In this document: positions 25,791 through 36,284 of the stretch, piece by piece
Layout of the letters: every line of letters starts with the position of its first letter
Numbering within the stretch: the first letter of the stretch is position 1
DNA from: Betaproteobacteria bacterium
GTDB taxonomy: Bacteria > Pseudomonadota > Gammaproteobacteria > Burkholderiales > Ga0077523
NCBI GenBank assembly: GCA_016713305.1
Contig: JADJPK010000004.1
Span: 744,001 to 808,000, forward strand
Direction of reading: 5' to 3'
Length of the DNA stretch: 64,000 nt
Notes under the pieces: generated by a model
Told to the model about the DNA's origin: nothing
Databases searched by the model: none
The model's input: only the letters and a program-made list of their open reading frames with translations
Program-made: the position numbers and the translations under genes

Positions 25791-26448
25791 CCGGACTCCG
25801 ATAGAGATGGTTGGATTCAATATAGCCGAGGACGGAATCGGGAAGCAAATACCGGGGACTCGTCCCGGCGGCCAGGTCTTCCCGGATGCGGCTGGCCGAA
25901 ATGTCGAGCGCCGTGATGGCAAGAGGGTAGATCAGGCCGCCAGACGAGGATTCAAGATCTTCCGGCCTGCCGATGCACCGGCGCCGGTACTCTTTCCCCA
26001 GAACCGGTGATGCCGGCTGCGGATCGTAACCAGGGCGGCAAGCGACGATCACGTGAACCTGGTCGAGGAGGATCCGCCACTGCTTCCAGGTCTCGAACAG
26101 CGCGAAGGCGTCGGCACCCAGGATGAGGCACAAAGACCTCCCTTGCCCCAGCTCGGCGCGGAGGCTGGCAACGGTATCGATGGTGAAGCTCGCCTCGGAC
26201 CGCCGCAATTCCCGATCGTCGGCCGCCAGGCCGGGGTTGCCGCGGATGGCCAACTCGACCATCCGAAGCCTTTGCTCGGCGCTGGCACCGGGCACGTCCC
26301 GATGAGGCGGCCGCGCGCTCGGGACAAGTCGCACCTGAGCCAGCCGGCAGCGTTCCAGGGCTTCCTGGGCGAGCCGCAGATGCGCCAGGTGGATGGGATC
26401 GAAGGTCCCGCCGAGAATGCCGACCGGCCCCGGCGCTGATCCACCCAC
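25780..26448 (-). CDS. nadD: Nicotinate-nucleotide adenylyltransferase
   Basis: Makes nicotinate adenine dinucleotide in NAD synthesis. 222 residues. Nucleotidyltransferase signature 'GILGGTFDPIHLAHLRLAQEAL' and C-terminal ISTTxxR-type motif 'DISASRIREDLAAGTSPRYLLPDSVLGYIESNHLY'. GTG start 20 bp after the corrected aceF stop. The order nadD-rsfS-rlmH-maf-rng is a standard proteobacterial block. Confidence 0.95.
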   Translation of the reverse strand: MGGSAPGPVGILGGTFDPIHLAHLRLAQEALERCRLAQVRLVPSARPPHRDVPGASAEQRLRMVELAIRGNPGLAADDRELRRSEASFTIDTVASLRAELGQGRSLCLILGADAFALFETWKQWRILLDQVHVIVACRPGYDPQPASPVLGKEYRRRCIGRPEDLESSSGGLIYPLAITALDISASRIREDLAAGTSPRYLLPDSVLGYIESNHLYRSPDAG

Positions 26449-26468
26449 GCGTTACGTTCCCGCCCGGA

Positions 26469-27802
26469 TCAGAGCAGAATCTCCGGATGTCGGAGAGCAC
26501 GCCGTTCAGATAGGTGATGAACCTTGCACCCTCGGCACCGTCGATGGCCCGGTGGTCGTACGACAAGGACAGCGGCAGGATCAGCCGTGGCACGAACCCG
26601 CCGTCCTTCCAGACCGGCTTCATTGCAGACCGTGACACGCCCAGGATCGCCACTTCGGGGGCGTTGATGATCGGCGTGAAGTGTGTGCCGCCAATGCCCC
26701 CCAGGCTCGAGATCGAGAATGTCCCGCCTTGCATGTCCGCAGGTCCCAGCTTGCCGTCGCGGGCCCGGGCGCTCACCTCTCCCAGTTCCTTGGCCAGCTG
26801 GAAGATGCCCTTCTGGTCGACATAGCGGATGACTGGCACGACCAGCCCTCCGGGCGTATCGACCGCGACGCCGATGTGGTAGTAGCGCTTGAGGATGAGC
26901 GCGTCTTGCGTGGGGGCAATCGAGCTGTTGAACGACGGGTTGGCCTTCAGGGCCGAGACGCACGCCTTCATGATAAGCGCGAGCGGCGTGACCTTGACAC
27001 CCTGCTTCTGCGCTTCGGCCGACAGCGACTTGCGGAAGTCCTCCAGGTCGGTGATGTCGGCTTCGTCCTGCTGGGTGATGTGGGGAATGTGGACCCAGTT
27101 GCGGTGCAGCGCCGGCCCCGAGATCTTCTTGATCCGGGACATGGGCTGGGTTTCCACCGGCCCGAACTTGGCGAAATCCACCGAGGGCCAGGCCGGCAAG
27201 CCCAGCGCCAGTCCCGGGCCACCTGTTGTGGCCGGCGCCGGTCCGGCGGCGAGCGACTGCTTGACGAACGTCTGGACGTCTTCCTTGAGGATCCGCCCTT
27301 TCGGCCCCGTCCCGTTCACCTTGCCCAGATCCACCCCCAGTTCGCGGGCGAAGCGGCGAATGGCGGGGCTTGCGTGAGCCCGTGCGAAGGCTGCTTCATC
27401 CACGGCCACCGTCGCGACGGCGGCGGCCGGCGCCGAGGCCGCCACCGCTGGGGCAGGGGCGGGGGCCGACGCAGGCGCAGGCGCAGGCGCCGCAACGGGT
27501 GTCGGCGCGGGGGCTGCCGGTGGAGCCGCCGGGGAAGGAGAGGCGGACGCCTGCGCTGCATCGGCGGTTTCGACGGTCATCAGCAGGGATCCCTGGGCAA
27601 CCTTGTCGCCGATCTTCACCTTCACTTCCTTGACGACACCCGCCACCGGAGTCGGAACCTCCATCGTCGCCTTGTCGGATTCGAGCGTGATAAGGGCGTC
27701 CTCGGCCATGACGAGGTCGCCGGGCTTGACCAGGATCTCGATGACCGGAACGTCCTTGAAGTCGCCGATGTCCGGCACCAGTATTTCCTTGATGGCTCCC
27801 AT
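26469..27802 (-). CDS. aceF: Pyruvate dehydrogenase E2, dihydrolipoamide acetyltransferase (C-terminal frameshift)
   Basis: Core subunit of the pyruvate dehydrogenase complex. One lipoyl domain with lipoyl-Lys44 in 'ESDKATMEVP'; an Ala-Pro-rich flexible linker at about residues 83-130; peripheral-subunit-binding domain ('ASPAIRRFARELGVDLGKVNGTGPKGRI'); catalytic domain with 'LSLSYDHRAIDGAEGARF'. The frame runs on past the expected end: 'VLSDIRR' should finish ILL-stop, but one base is missing at about 26480-26482, so the uncorrected frame continues into nadD. Repaired length is about 444 residues. Single rather than triple lipoyl domains are common in beta- and gammaproteobacteria outside enterics. 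Confidence 0.93.
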
Positions 27803-27840
27803 GAATTCTCTTTTGCTGGAATGAAGGGGGGGCAGCAGCC

Positions 27841-30497
27841 TCAGACGCGCCAGGGCTGCGGTTTGTCGGGGTCGATCTGGTACTTGCGGATCGCCTGGGT
27901 CACCGTGGCGGCCGGAATCGTGCCTTCATCCGCGAGGGCCTTCAGTGCGGCAATGGCGACGTACCGGCGGTCGACCTCGAAGAACGAGCGGAGTTGCTCG
28001 CGGGTGTCGGAACGTCCGAATCCGTCGGTGCCCAACACCACGTAGCGGCGATCCACATAGGGCCGGATCTGCTCGGCCACGATGCGCATGTAGTCGGTTG
28101 CCGCGATGGCAGGGCCGGGATGCTTCTGCAGGCACTGCGTGACGTAGGGCACACGCGGTCTGTCTTCCGGATGCAGCAGGTTCCACCGCTCGGTTTCCAT
28201 GCCGTCGCGACGCAACTCGTTGAAGCTGGGGCAGCTCCAGATATCGGCCGCGACGCCGAACTCTTCGGCCAGCATCTTCGCGCCTGCGATGACCTCTCGC
28301 AGGATCGTGCCGCTGCCCAGAAGCTGGACACGCGGCATTTTCTTGCCACCCTCCGCGGCAGAAAGCAGGTACATCCCCTTGAGAATGCCGGCCTCGGCCC
28401 CGGCCGGCATCGCCGGGTGGGTGTAGTTCTCGTTCATCACGGTGATGTAGTAGAAGACGTCCTCCTGCTCCTGACACATCCGGCGCAGGCCGTCCTGAAC
28501 GATCACCGCGACCTCGTATCCGAAGGTCGGGTCGTACGACACGCAGTTGGGAATGGTCGACGAAATCAGGTGGCTGTGGCCGTCTTCGTGCTGCAGGCCT
28601 TCCCCGTTCAGGGTCGTTCGTCCGGCGGTGCCTCCCAGCAGGAAGCCGCGCGCCCGCTGATCCCCTGCGGCCCAGGCAAGATCGCCCACACGCTGGAACC
28701 CGAACATGGAGTAGTAGATGAAGAACGGAATCATCTGCACGCCATGTGTGGAATACGACGTCGCCGCCGCGATCCACGAAGACATGGCGCCGGCTTCGTT
28801 GATGCCTTCCTGCAGGATCTGCCCGTGCTTGTCTTCCTTGTAGAACATCAGCTGGTCGGCATCCTGAGGCGTGTAGAGCTGCCCGAGCGAAGACCAGATA
28901 CCGAGTTGCCGGAACATGCCTTCCATGCCGAACGTGCGGGATTCGTCCGGCACGATGGGGACGACGCGTTTGCCGATGTTCTTGTCCCGCACCAGCGTGG
29001 CGAGGATACGCACGAACGCCATGGTGGTGGAGATCTCCCGGTCCTCCGAGCTCTTCAGCAGAGACTCGAAGGCCGACAGGGGCGGCACCTCGAGCGGATC
29101 GCCCTTCGTGCGGCGCGTGGGGAGGTACCCGCCCAGGTCCTCGCGCCGCTTGCGCATGTACTCGAGCTCGGGCGAGCCTTCCGGGAAGGTAAGGAAGGGG
29201 ATCTTCTCGAGCTTGTCATCGTCGATCGACAACTCGAAGCGGTCGCGGAACGCCTTGAGAGACGTGGTACCCATCTTCTTCTGCTGATGGGTGATGTTCT
29301 GCGCCTCGCCGGCCTCGCCCATGCCGTATCCCTTGATCGTCTTGGCGAGGATCACGGTGGGCTGCCGGCATGCTTCACCGCGGCCGCGTAGGCGGCGTAG
29401 ATCTTGTGCGGATCATGCCCGCCCCGGTTCAACCGCCAGATGTCGTCGTCCGTCATGTTGGACACCATTTCCAGCAGTTCCGGATACTTGCCGAAGAAGT
29501 GCTTGCGGACGTAGGCCCCATCCTTGGACTTGAACGTCTGGTATTCGCCGTCGACGCACTCCTCCATGCGCTTCAGCAGCAGGCTCTTGGTGTCCCGCGC
29601 GATGAGCGGGTCCCAGTAGGAACCCCAGATCACCTTGATCACGTTCCATCCGGCGCCGCGGAAATCGGCTTCCAGTTCCTGGATGATCTTGCCGTTGCCG
29701 CGTACCGGACCGTCCAGGCGCTGCAGGTTGCAGTTCACGACGAAGACCAGATTGTCCAGGCGCTCGCGCGCCGCTACACCGATTGCTCCCATGGATTCCG
29801 GCTCGTCGCACTCGCCGTCCCCCAGGAAACACCAGACCTTCCTGCCTTCGGTCTGCGCGATTCCGCGATCCTGGAGGTACTTCATGAACCGGGCCTGATA
29901 GATGGCCATGATCGGTCCGAGCCCCATGGACACCGTGGGAAATTGCCAGAAGTCGGGCATGAGCCAGGGATGCGGATAGGAGGAGAGCCCCTCGCCGTTC
30001 ACCTCCTGGCGGTAATTCTCCAGCTGGGACTCCTTGAGACGTCCGAGCATGAAGGCGCGGGCGTAGACCCCGGGCGCCGAGTGGCCCTGCACGAAGACCA
30101 GGTCACCACCATGCGTGTCCGACGGCGCGTGCCAGAAGTGGTTGTAGCCGACGTCGTAGAGCGTGGCCGCGGAGGCGAAGCTCGCGATGTGGCCGCCCAC
30201 GTTGGTGTCCTGGTTGGCCCGCAGCACCATCGCCGCGGCATTCCACCTGACGTAGGAACGGATCCTGTGCTCGATCTCGTGATCGCCGGGCGAGCGTTCC
30301 TCCTTGCCCGGCGGAATCGTGTTGATGTAGGCGGTGTTGGCGCTGTAGGGAAGGTAGGCCCCCGAACGGCGAGCCTTCTCGATCAGGCGTTCGAGCAGAT
30401 AGTGCGCCCTGTCCACGCCCTCGTTGCGCAGAACGCTGTCGAGCGCTTCGAGCCATTCATCGGTTTCTTGAGGATCGTAGTCGGGCAACGCTGCCAT
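27841..30497 (-). CDS. aceE: Pyruvate dehydrogenase E1 component (homodimeric type), frameshifted
   Basis: Thiamine-diphosphate enzyme that decarboxylates pyruvate and acetylates E2. The N-terminal part (about 380 residues) includes the ThDP motif 'GDGECDEPES ... NCNLQRLDGPVRGNGKIIQELE'. The second part starts at 'VILAKTIKGYGMGEAGEAQNITHQQKKM' and goes to the expected end 'PDKPQPWRV'. The break is one missing base at about 29363-29366 between 'KHAG' and 'PTVILAK'. Corrected length is 885 residues, standard for AceE. Start ATG 30497 gives MAALPDYDPQETDEW. It precedes aceF by 38 bp; no lpd gene follows in this window. Confidence 0.93.
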
Positions 30498-30572
30498 GGA
30501 TCGATATCCTGTTGGGACTGGTGGGGAAGGTGCCGCACACCGGCTCGTGACCGCTCGCGTCAATCGGCCGTC

Positions 30573-30578
30573 ATTATA
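30573..30578 (-). promoter_or_regulatory. Candidate -10 for aceE
   Basis: TATAAT on the minus strand, about 75 bp upstream of the aceE ATG. No convincing -35 is visible at standard spacing. Confidence 0.3.
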
Positions 30579-30644
30579 TTCGCTGGACGCATTCGGGCAC
30601 CGCTCGCGGGAACACCCCGGCGAGCTCGACGCGTGCGCCCACGG

Positions 30645-31232
30645 TCACTTCTTGGCAGGCGGTACGCGGCCCATCAGATAGAACTCCTCGTTCGGCCGCA
30701 TCCCGGTAAGGTGCGCCATCCGATTGGACAGGGCGAAGAACGCGGTGATCCCGCCAATGTCCCAGATGTCTTCGTCCGAGAACCCGTGGGACTTGAGGCT
30801 TTCGTGATCGGCCTGCGTCAGGGCTTCGGGAGTCCTGGCGAGCTTCACGGCGAAATCCAGCATGGCGAGCTGCCGCGGCGTGATCTCGGCTTTGCGGTAG
30901 TCGGTGGCGAGCTGGTCTGCAATACGCGGATTCCTGGCGTAGATCCGCAGGATGGCCCCGTGCGCGACCACGCAGTACATGCAGCGGTTCACGCCGCTGG
31001 TGGCGACGACGATCATCTCGCGCTCCGCCTTGGTCAGTGCCGACTCCTTGAGCATGAGCGCGGCGTGGTAGGCGAAGAACGCGCGGAACTCGTCAGGGCG
31101 GTGCGCCAGAGTGAGAAACACGTTGGGAATGAAGCCGGCCTTCTCCTGCACCTTGAGCATGGTCTCGCGGACATCCTCGGGCAGATCGGACAACTCGGGC
31201 ACGGGGTACTGACTGATGGGCGGGGGGGTCAT
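30645..31232 (-). CDS. AhpD-like peroxidase-related protein (carboxymuconolactone decarboxylase family)
   Basis: All-helical redox protein of 195 residues. The thiol motif is 'CMYCVVAHG' with Cys84, Cys87 and His91, the CxxC...H active site of AhpD-type alkylhydroperoxidases. 'FIPNVFLTLAHRPDEFRAFFAYHAALM' and 'DIWDIGGITAFFALSNRMAHLTG' match the peroxidase-related subgroup. The physiological reductant is unknown. It lies upstream of aceE on the same strand; AhpD works with the E2/E3 enzymes in mycobacteria, but a functional link here is only an inference. Confidence 0.85.
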   Translation of the reverse strand: MTPPPISQYPVPELSDLPEDVRETMLKVQEKAGFIPNVFLTLAHRPDEFRAFFAYHAALMLKESALTKAEREMIVVATSGVNRCMYCVVAHGAILRIYARNPRIADQLATDYRKAEITPRQLAMLDFAVKLARTPEALTQADHESLKSHGFSDEDIWDIGGITAFFALSNRMAHLTGMRPNEEFYLMGRVPPAKK

Positions 31233-31690
31233 GTTCGGAGTGGTACGAGGACGGGCAGGAGGGCGCACATTATCACCGGAAGCCCGGCCGCGCGGATCGG
31301 TACGTCCCGCTGCGTCGACACCTTCCACGCATTTCCGTCAGGGCGGCGAGCCGGCGTCCGACTCCTGAGCCTATCGTCGGATGCCCCCGGAGGACATGTC
31401 CGAGGGAGGGGCTTTTCGGTAACATGGCAGCATCGGTGTCGTGGGGCGGCTTTCGATCCCGACACCTTCCCGGAGGCAAGGGCCGTGTTCTGTCGCGCAC
31501 GAGGCTCCGGCCGACAGAGCGAGCCCGCGACCGGTCACCTTCCCTGCGGTTGGCACCGGAAAAGGAGCGCTGGCGGCATGGGTCAGCTCGACGGAAAGTC
31601 CGTTCCTGTCCTGGCCGTCTGCCTTCCCCCGGTCCGTTTCCGGCTGCCGCGCGATACGCATACATATTGATCAGATCTTCCCTAGATGTC
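31233..31690. other. Divergent intergenic region with no recognised gene
   Basis: The 458 bp between the AhpD-like gene and the helicase gene contain no conserved frame I can recognise. An AT-richer patch at about 31655-31685, unusual in this GC-rich window, is the likely promoter and leader of the helicase gene. No terminator hairpin is seen. Confidence 0.5.
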
Positions 31691-34600
31691 GTGAGCATCC
31701 AGATCGCACGCCTGCTCGAGCTGATCGAGTACGTCCAGCAGACCGCCGTGCAGCGTGCGTCGGGCAGCGCCGGCGCCTCGAACCAGAACCGGTTCCGCAT
31801 GTTCGACCATCAGGCCGGCGCGGCGGATGGCGTGCGTGTCGCTGTCCAGGGAGCCGACTCCGACGAACCCGTGTGGCTTTCGGTGGGACGGCCCGCCAAT
31901 CCTCAGTTGCCTCCGAAAGCCGAGAGCCCCTGGCTATGGCCCTGGCTGGAGATCGGCGACGCGATGCTGGCAACCCCCACGCTGGCCGTGTCCGTGCGAG
32001 GCGATTCGCTGATCGCGGCGGGGACGCACCGTGACGCCCGGTCCGGCGAGTCCGAAGGGGGCGCATTGCCCGCGCCCACGGTGGAACGGGATGCCATCGT
32101 GCCTCTGGAAAGCTACGAGCATCGCGCCGAAGTGGAAAGGCAGCTTGCCGCATACCTTCGCTCGCAGTGGCAGCCCTGGGCCGAGGCGGAACAGGCCCGT
32201 CGCCGGCGTTCGCGCGTCTACATGCAGTTCATCTCATTGCACCAGGAACTCACCGGCCCGGGTTCCGACGGACAACTGGAACTCCTGTGGGGCGTGGGAC
32301 TGATACCCCCGGGCGGTGACGAGAAGGCCGATCTGCGGCCGCTCATCGTGCATGCCGTCGACCTCGCGCTCGAGCCGCAGACGGGTGCGGCCCACATCCG
32401 CCCGCGGTCGGCGTATCCCCGCCTCGAACTCGAGGGCGTCCGCGGGCTGGACCGGACGCTCGCCGCGAAGGCCGAACGTCTGGCGGCGGAGTTCTTCGCG
32501 ACCGCTGAAGAGCCGTTCTCCCCGTTCGATCCTCCCAGCTACGCGGGCGCCCTGCGCATCGCCCAGGAAGCATGTGGCGGACTGCTGCCGGAAGTTCGCG
32601 CCGGCTGGATCCTGTTCGCCCGCCCACGGACCGTGACCCCGCTGGTTCAGGACCTCGAACGATTCGCCGCGGTCCTGCGAACCGCCGATGCGGACGCGAT
32701 ACTGCCTCCGGCCGTCGCAGCTCTCGTCAGCGATCCTGCGGCCGAGGTTCCGGCTGCGGATCTGCCGATCTACCGCGGCATCAGCAATCAGGCAGCACGC
32801 AGCGCCGATGCTCCCGCGCGCGACCTGTACTTTCCGCTGCCCTTCAACGAGGAACAGATGCGGGTCGTCCAGCTCCTCGAATCGCGGGACGGCGTGATCG
32901 TTCAAGGGCCGCCCGGCACGGGAAAGACACACACCATCGCCAATATCCTGTGCCATTGGCTCTCGAATGGCCGCAGGGTCCTGGTGACGTCGATGAAGGA
33001 ACCCGCCCTTGCGGTGCTGCGGGAGAAGCTGCCGGAGGAGATCCAGCCTCTGGCGCTCGCTCTGCTCGCGGGTGATCAGGGCGGCCTGCACGCTCTCGAG
33101 AATGCCATCCAGACGATCGCAGCCGAAGTGCAGCGGCTGGACCCCTCGGCCGAAGGATCCGCGATCGAGAGACTGCAGGAAAACATCGATGCGCTCCAGG
33201 CGCGCCTCGTGCAAATCGATGGCGAGATGGCCAGCGTCGCACAGCGGCAGCTTGCGCCGGTGATGCTCGATGGCGAATCCATCGATCCGCTCGATGCCGC
33301 GTCACTCGTTGCGGCTCGGGACAGCGATTCGTCCTGGCTGCCTGACTCGCTCGGGACGGACGAGCGCTTCTCGCCCCGGTTCGACGAAGCAGACCTCGGA
33401 CAGTTGTTCCGGGCTCGTGCAGCGCTGGGCGCCGACCTCGTCCACACCGTCGTACCGATACCGGCTCCGGACACGCTTCCGCCCGTGGAGGCGCTGCTCG
33501 ATGCCCACCGCCGGCTGGTGCGTCTCGCGCAGCTTTCAGCGGACGGCCGCACCTCCGACACGCCCATCCTCGCCGTCACGGACGCCGACACCCACGCGAC
33601 CCTCGTCCAGGCAGCGGCGCTCACGGAGCGCGTGCGCACCCTGCGCAGCGAACTGGCGGATGCCGATGCTCCGTGGATGGCGGCCCACGCAGCGAAGATC
33701 GTGGAGGTGCCGGAGGCCGTCCAGGCGCTGGAATCCATCGCCGGAGATCTGGACGACATCGGGCGCACGCACGCAGCGATCGTTGCCCGCCCGGTGTCGC
33801 TGCCGCCCGGTGCGGAGTTCGACAGCGATCTCGCCCAGGCCGTCCGGAATCTTGCCAACGGCCGCCGTGCATTTGGCCTCGCCACGCTCTTCCGTCCCGA
33901 AGCCCGCCACAGGCTGGCCGCCCTGACCATCGACGATCATCTTCCGGTCAATGCGGACGACTGGATGCACGTTTCGCATGCGCTGGCCCTGCGTGTGCGA
34001 TGGCGGCCGCTCTGCGCAAAATGGAACGCGATCGCAGCGGTCCTGGCGTTGCCTGCCGTTTCGCAGGATGCGATGCCCGGCATCACCGAGGCGGGGCATA
34101 TTCTTTCCTCGGCCAGGAAACTTCGTTCCCTGCGGGAGGCCGAGCAGCAGCTTGCCGATCAGGCGCAGAAGCTCTTTCCCGGCTGGAGCCTCGTGCGCCG
34201 GCTGCGGGAGGAACCCGCGGCCATCCGGGGACTGGAGCGGGCCATCGATCATTACCTCAACGCACAGCAACTCGCGGACGTGTGGGAGGTGCGAAGCCGG
34301 CTGCGCGAGGTCACCGGTTCCGGGGCAGCGGGGGTGTTCGAGGATCTGCGGCGCTTCACCGGCGAGGAGCTGGGCAATCCGGAGATCGCGGACAACGCGC
34401 TGGTCGAACGGTGGTTCGTCCTTTGCTCGGAGTTCAAGCGTCTGCATGGACTGGCGGACGAATTCGCCCGGATCGCCAGCGTTACCGCCGCCATCGAGGA
34501 TTCGGGCGCGGCAAAGCTTGCGGCGCTGCTCCGACAGCCGTCGGATCTTCCGCGTGAGAGTCTCGTACCGGACAACTGGCGGGATACCTGGCGCATACGC

Positions 34601-36271
34601 CGTCTGGCGACCCAGCTGCGCGCCGTGTCGGCAGGACCGCGCGTGCTGGAACTGTCGGCTCAGCGCACGGAGATCGAGCACGATCTGACCCGTGCCTATC
34701 GGGAACTGGTCGTGCGGCGCTCCTGGCTCAGACTGACCGAGCAAGCCACGCCTGGCGTGCGCGCGGCGTTGCAGGCCTATCTCAGCGCCGTTCAAAGGCT
34801 GGGCAAGGGGACCGGTAAGCGCGCAGCCCGCTACCGGCAGGATGCGCGGGACGCGGCGGCGGCCGCCAACGCCGCAGTACCTTGCTGGATCATGCCGCAT
34901 CACCGCATTTCTGAATCGCTGCCCTCGCAGTTCGGCGCGTTCGACCTCGTGGTGATCGACGAGGCCTCGCAATCGGATCTCTCTGCGCTCCCCGCACTCC
35001 TGCGAGGCGCGAAGTTCCTCGTGGTGGGCGACGACAAGCAGGTCTCCCCCGACCCCGTGGGGCTGGACGAGGACCGCATCCGGGCGATGATGCAGCGGCA
35101 TCTCGCGAATCAGGTCCCTCTCTATCGTTCTCAGATGTCGCCGGAAAGATCGATCTACGACCTCGCGCGCGTGGCCTTCGCCGCCAATGGCGTCATGCTC
35201 AAGGAACACTTCCGCTGCATCGCGCCGATCATCGAGTTTTCCAAGCGCGAGTTCTACGGGGACGAACTGCGTCCGCTGAGGCTGCCGGTCCGGTCACGGC
35301 GCCTCGATCCGCCCCTGGTGGATGTCCTGATCGAAGGTGCGAGCCGGACAGGCGACCTCAATGCAGCCGAGATCGAGTTCATCGTGTCGGAGATCGGGCG
35401 CATCGCTGCCGACTCGCGTACACGCGGCCGGTCGATCGGAGTGGTTTCGCTGCTGGGAGAGGAACAGGCGGTCCGGATCTGGGAACTCGCTGCGGACCGA
35501 CTGGGGCCTGCCGTGCTGCAGGAACACGCATTGGTGTGCGGCGATGCAAAAGCGCTCCAGGGAAGGGAACGCGACATCGTGTTCCTTTCCATGGTGGTGG
35601 CGCCCAACGACCTCGGCGGGCCGCTTGCCCGCGATACGTTCGCCCAGCGATTCAACGTCGCGGCGTCCAGGGCGCGCGAGCGGATGGTCCTGGTGCGCTC
35701 GGTCAAACCCGAGCACCTTCCCGACTCCGACCGTCTGCGTCTCGGTCTCATCGCTCATTTCCGGCAACCGTTCGCCGCGGGGCCGTCGCTGGAGGTCCCG
35801 GCACGGGAACGCTGCGAATCGATGCTCGAGCGGGCACTCTTCGACTGGCTGGTTGCCAGAGGTTATCGCGTCACGCCACGCGTACAGGTAGGCGCCTGGA
35901 CCATCGATCTGGTGGTGGAAGGCACGGGCGACAACCGCATCGCCATCGAGTGTGATGGGGACCGGCACGTCGGCGCTGCGTACTGGCTCGACGATGTCCG
36001 ACGTCAGCGGGTGCTGGAGCGTACCGGCTGGAACTTCTGGCGCTGCTTCGCGACCCGTTTCGTGCTGGAGCGGGATGCGGTCCTCGCGGAACTCGAAGCG
36101 GTGCTCGCGTCCCGAGGGATCCGGCCGCTGCGAGGAGGCGAGCCCGAGCGGTTCTCCCTCACCGAACACCGGGTGTTGCGCGTGTCGTCGCCGGAAGGCC
36201 CGCATCGTCCGGCCGCTGCCGCGGCGGGAGCGGGCCGGAGCGATCCGGCCCGGGCGCTCCGGACCCCATGA
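31691..36271 (+). CDS. Large SF1 (DNA2/Upf1-like) helicase fused to a PD-(D/E)XK nuclease
   Basis: Protein of about 1526 residues. After a ~400-residue N-terminal region of unknown fold comes Walker A GPPGTGKT (Lys412); about 680 residues later Walker B 'VVIDEASQSD' (Asp1090, Glu1091). The insert between them is helical with coiled-coil stretches. Then motif III GDDKQ (from 1113), motif IV 'KEHFRC' (1171), motif V 'LQGRERDIVFLS' (1289-1300) and motif VI 'FNVAASRARERMVLV' (1321-1335), all of the Upf1-like helicase group. The C-terminus has a Vsr/MTES_1575-like nuclease fold: Glu1376, Asp1406 in 'TIDLVVEG', Glu1420 in 'IAIECDGDRH'. No transmembrane segment. GTG 31691 is a best guess; the frame is open further upstream and no ribosome site is clear. 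Flanking genes are metabolic. Confidence 0.85.
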   Translation: MSIQIARLLELIEYVQQTAVQRASGSAGASNQNRFRMFDHQAGAADGVRVAVQGADSDEPVWLSVGRPANPQLPPKAESPWLWPWLEIGDAMLATPTLAVSVRGDSLIAAGTHRDARSGESEGGALPAPTVERDAIVPLESYEHRAEVERQLAAYLRSQWQPWAEAEQARRRRSRVYMQFISLHQELTGPGSDGQLELLWGVGLIPPGGDEKADLRPLIVHAVDLALEPQTGAAHIRPRSAYPRLELEGVRGLDRTLAAKAERLAAEFFATAEEPFSPFDPPSYAGALRIAQEACGGLLPEVRAGWILFARPRTVTPLVQDLERFAAVLRTADADAILPPAVAALVSDPAAEVPAADLPIYRGISNQAARSADAPARDLYFPLPFNEEQMRVVQLLESRDGVIVQGPPGTGKTHTIANILCHWLSNGRRVLVTSMKEPALAVLREKLPEEIQPLALALLAGDQGGLHALENAIQTIAAEVQRLDPSAEGSAIERLQENIDALQARLVQIDGEMASVAQRQLAPVMLDGESIDPLDAASLVAARDSDSSWLPDSLGTDERFSPRFDEADLGQLFRARAALGADLVHTVVPIPAPDTLPPVEALLDAHRRLVRLAQLSADGRTSDTPILAVTDADTHATLVQAAALTERVRTLRSELADADAPWMAAHAAKIVEVPEAVQALESIAGDLDDIGRTHAAIVARPVSLPPGAEFDSDLAQAVRNLANGRRAFGLATLFRPEARHRLAALTIDDHLPVNADDWMHVSHALALRVRWRPLCAKWNAIAAVLALPAVSQDAMPGITEAGHILSSARKLRSLREAEQQLADQAQKLFPGWSLVRRLREEPAAIRGLERAIDHYLNAQQLADVWEVRSRLREVTGSGAAGVFEDLRRFTGEELGNPEIADNALVERWFVLCSEFKRLHGLADEFARIASVTAAIEDSGAAKLAALLRQPSDLPRESLVPDNWRDTWRIRRLATQLRAVSAGPRVLELSAQRTEIEHDLTRAYRELVVRRSWLRLTEQATPGVRAALQAYLSAVQRLGKGTGKRAARYRQDARDAAAAANAAVPCWIMPHHRISESLPSQFGAFDLVVIDEASQSDLSALPALLRGAKFLVVGDDKQVSPDPVGLDEDRIRAMMQRHLANQVPLYRSQMSPERSIYDLARVAFAANGVMLKEHFRCIAPIIEFSKREFYGDELRPLRLPVRSRRLDPPLVDVLIEGASRTGDLNAAEIEFIVSEIGRIAADSRTRGRSIGVVSLLGEEQAVRIWELAADRLGPAVLQEHALVCGDAKALQGRERDIVFLSMVVAPNDLGGPLARDTFAQRFNVAASRARERMVLVRSVKPEHLPDSDRLRLGLIAHFRQPFAAGPSLEVPARERCESMLERALFDWLVARGYRVTPRVQVGAWTIDLVVEGTGDNRIAIECDGDRHVGAAYWLDDVRRQRVLERTGWNFWRCFATRFVLERDAVLAELEAVLASRGIRPLRGGEPERFSLTEHRVLRVSSPEGPHRPAAAAAGAGRSDPARALRTP

Positions 36272-36284
36272 GTTGCGATGCCGT

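Noticed and set aside
25383..25922. Longer RsfS with 44 extra N-terminal residues
   Set aside because: The extension overlaps the nadD coding region and has no homology to the family; the ATG at 25790 gives the expected start.
27400..27560. Low-complexity GC repeat
   Set aside because: It encodes the Ala-Pro linker between the lipoyl and binding domains of E2, a normal feature.
29370..31670. 766-codon plus-strand frame opposite aceE and the AhpD-like gene
   Set aside because: Exact antisense of conserved aceE sequence; no conserved domain and unlikely composition.
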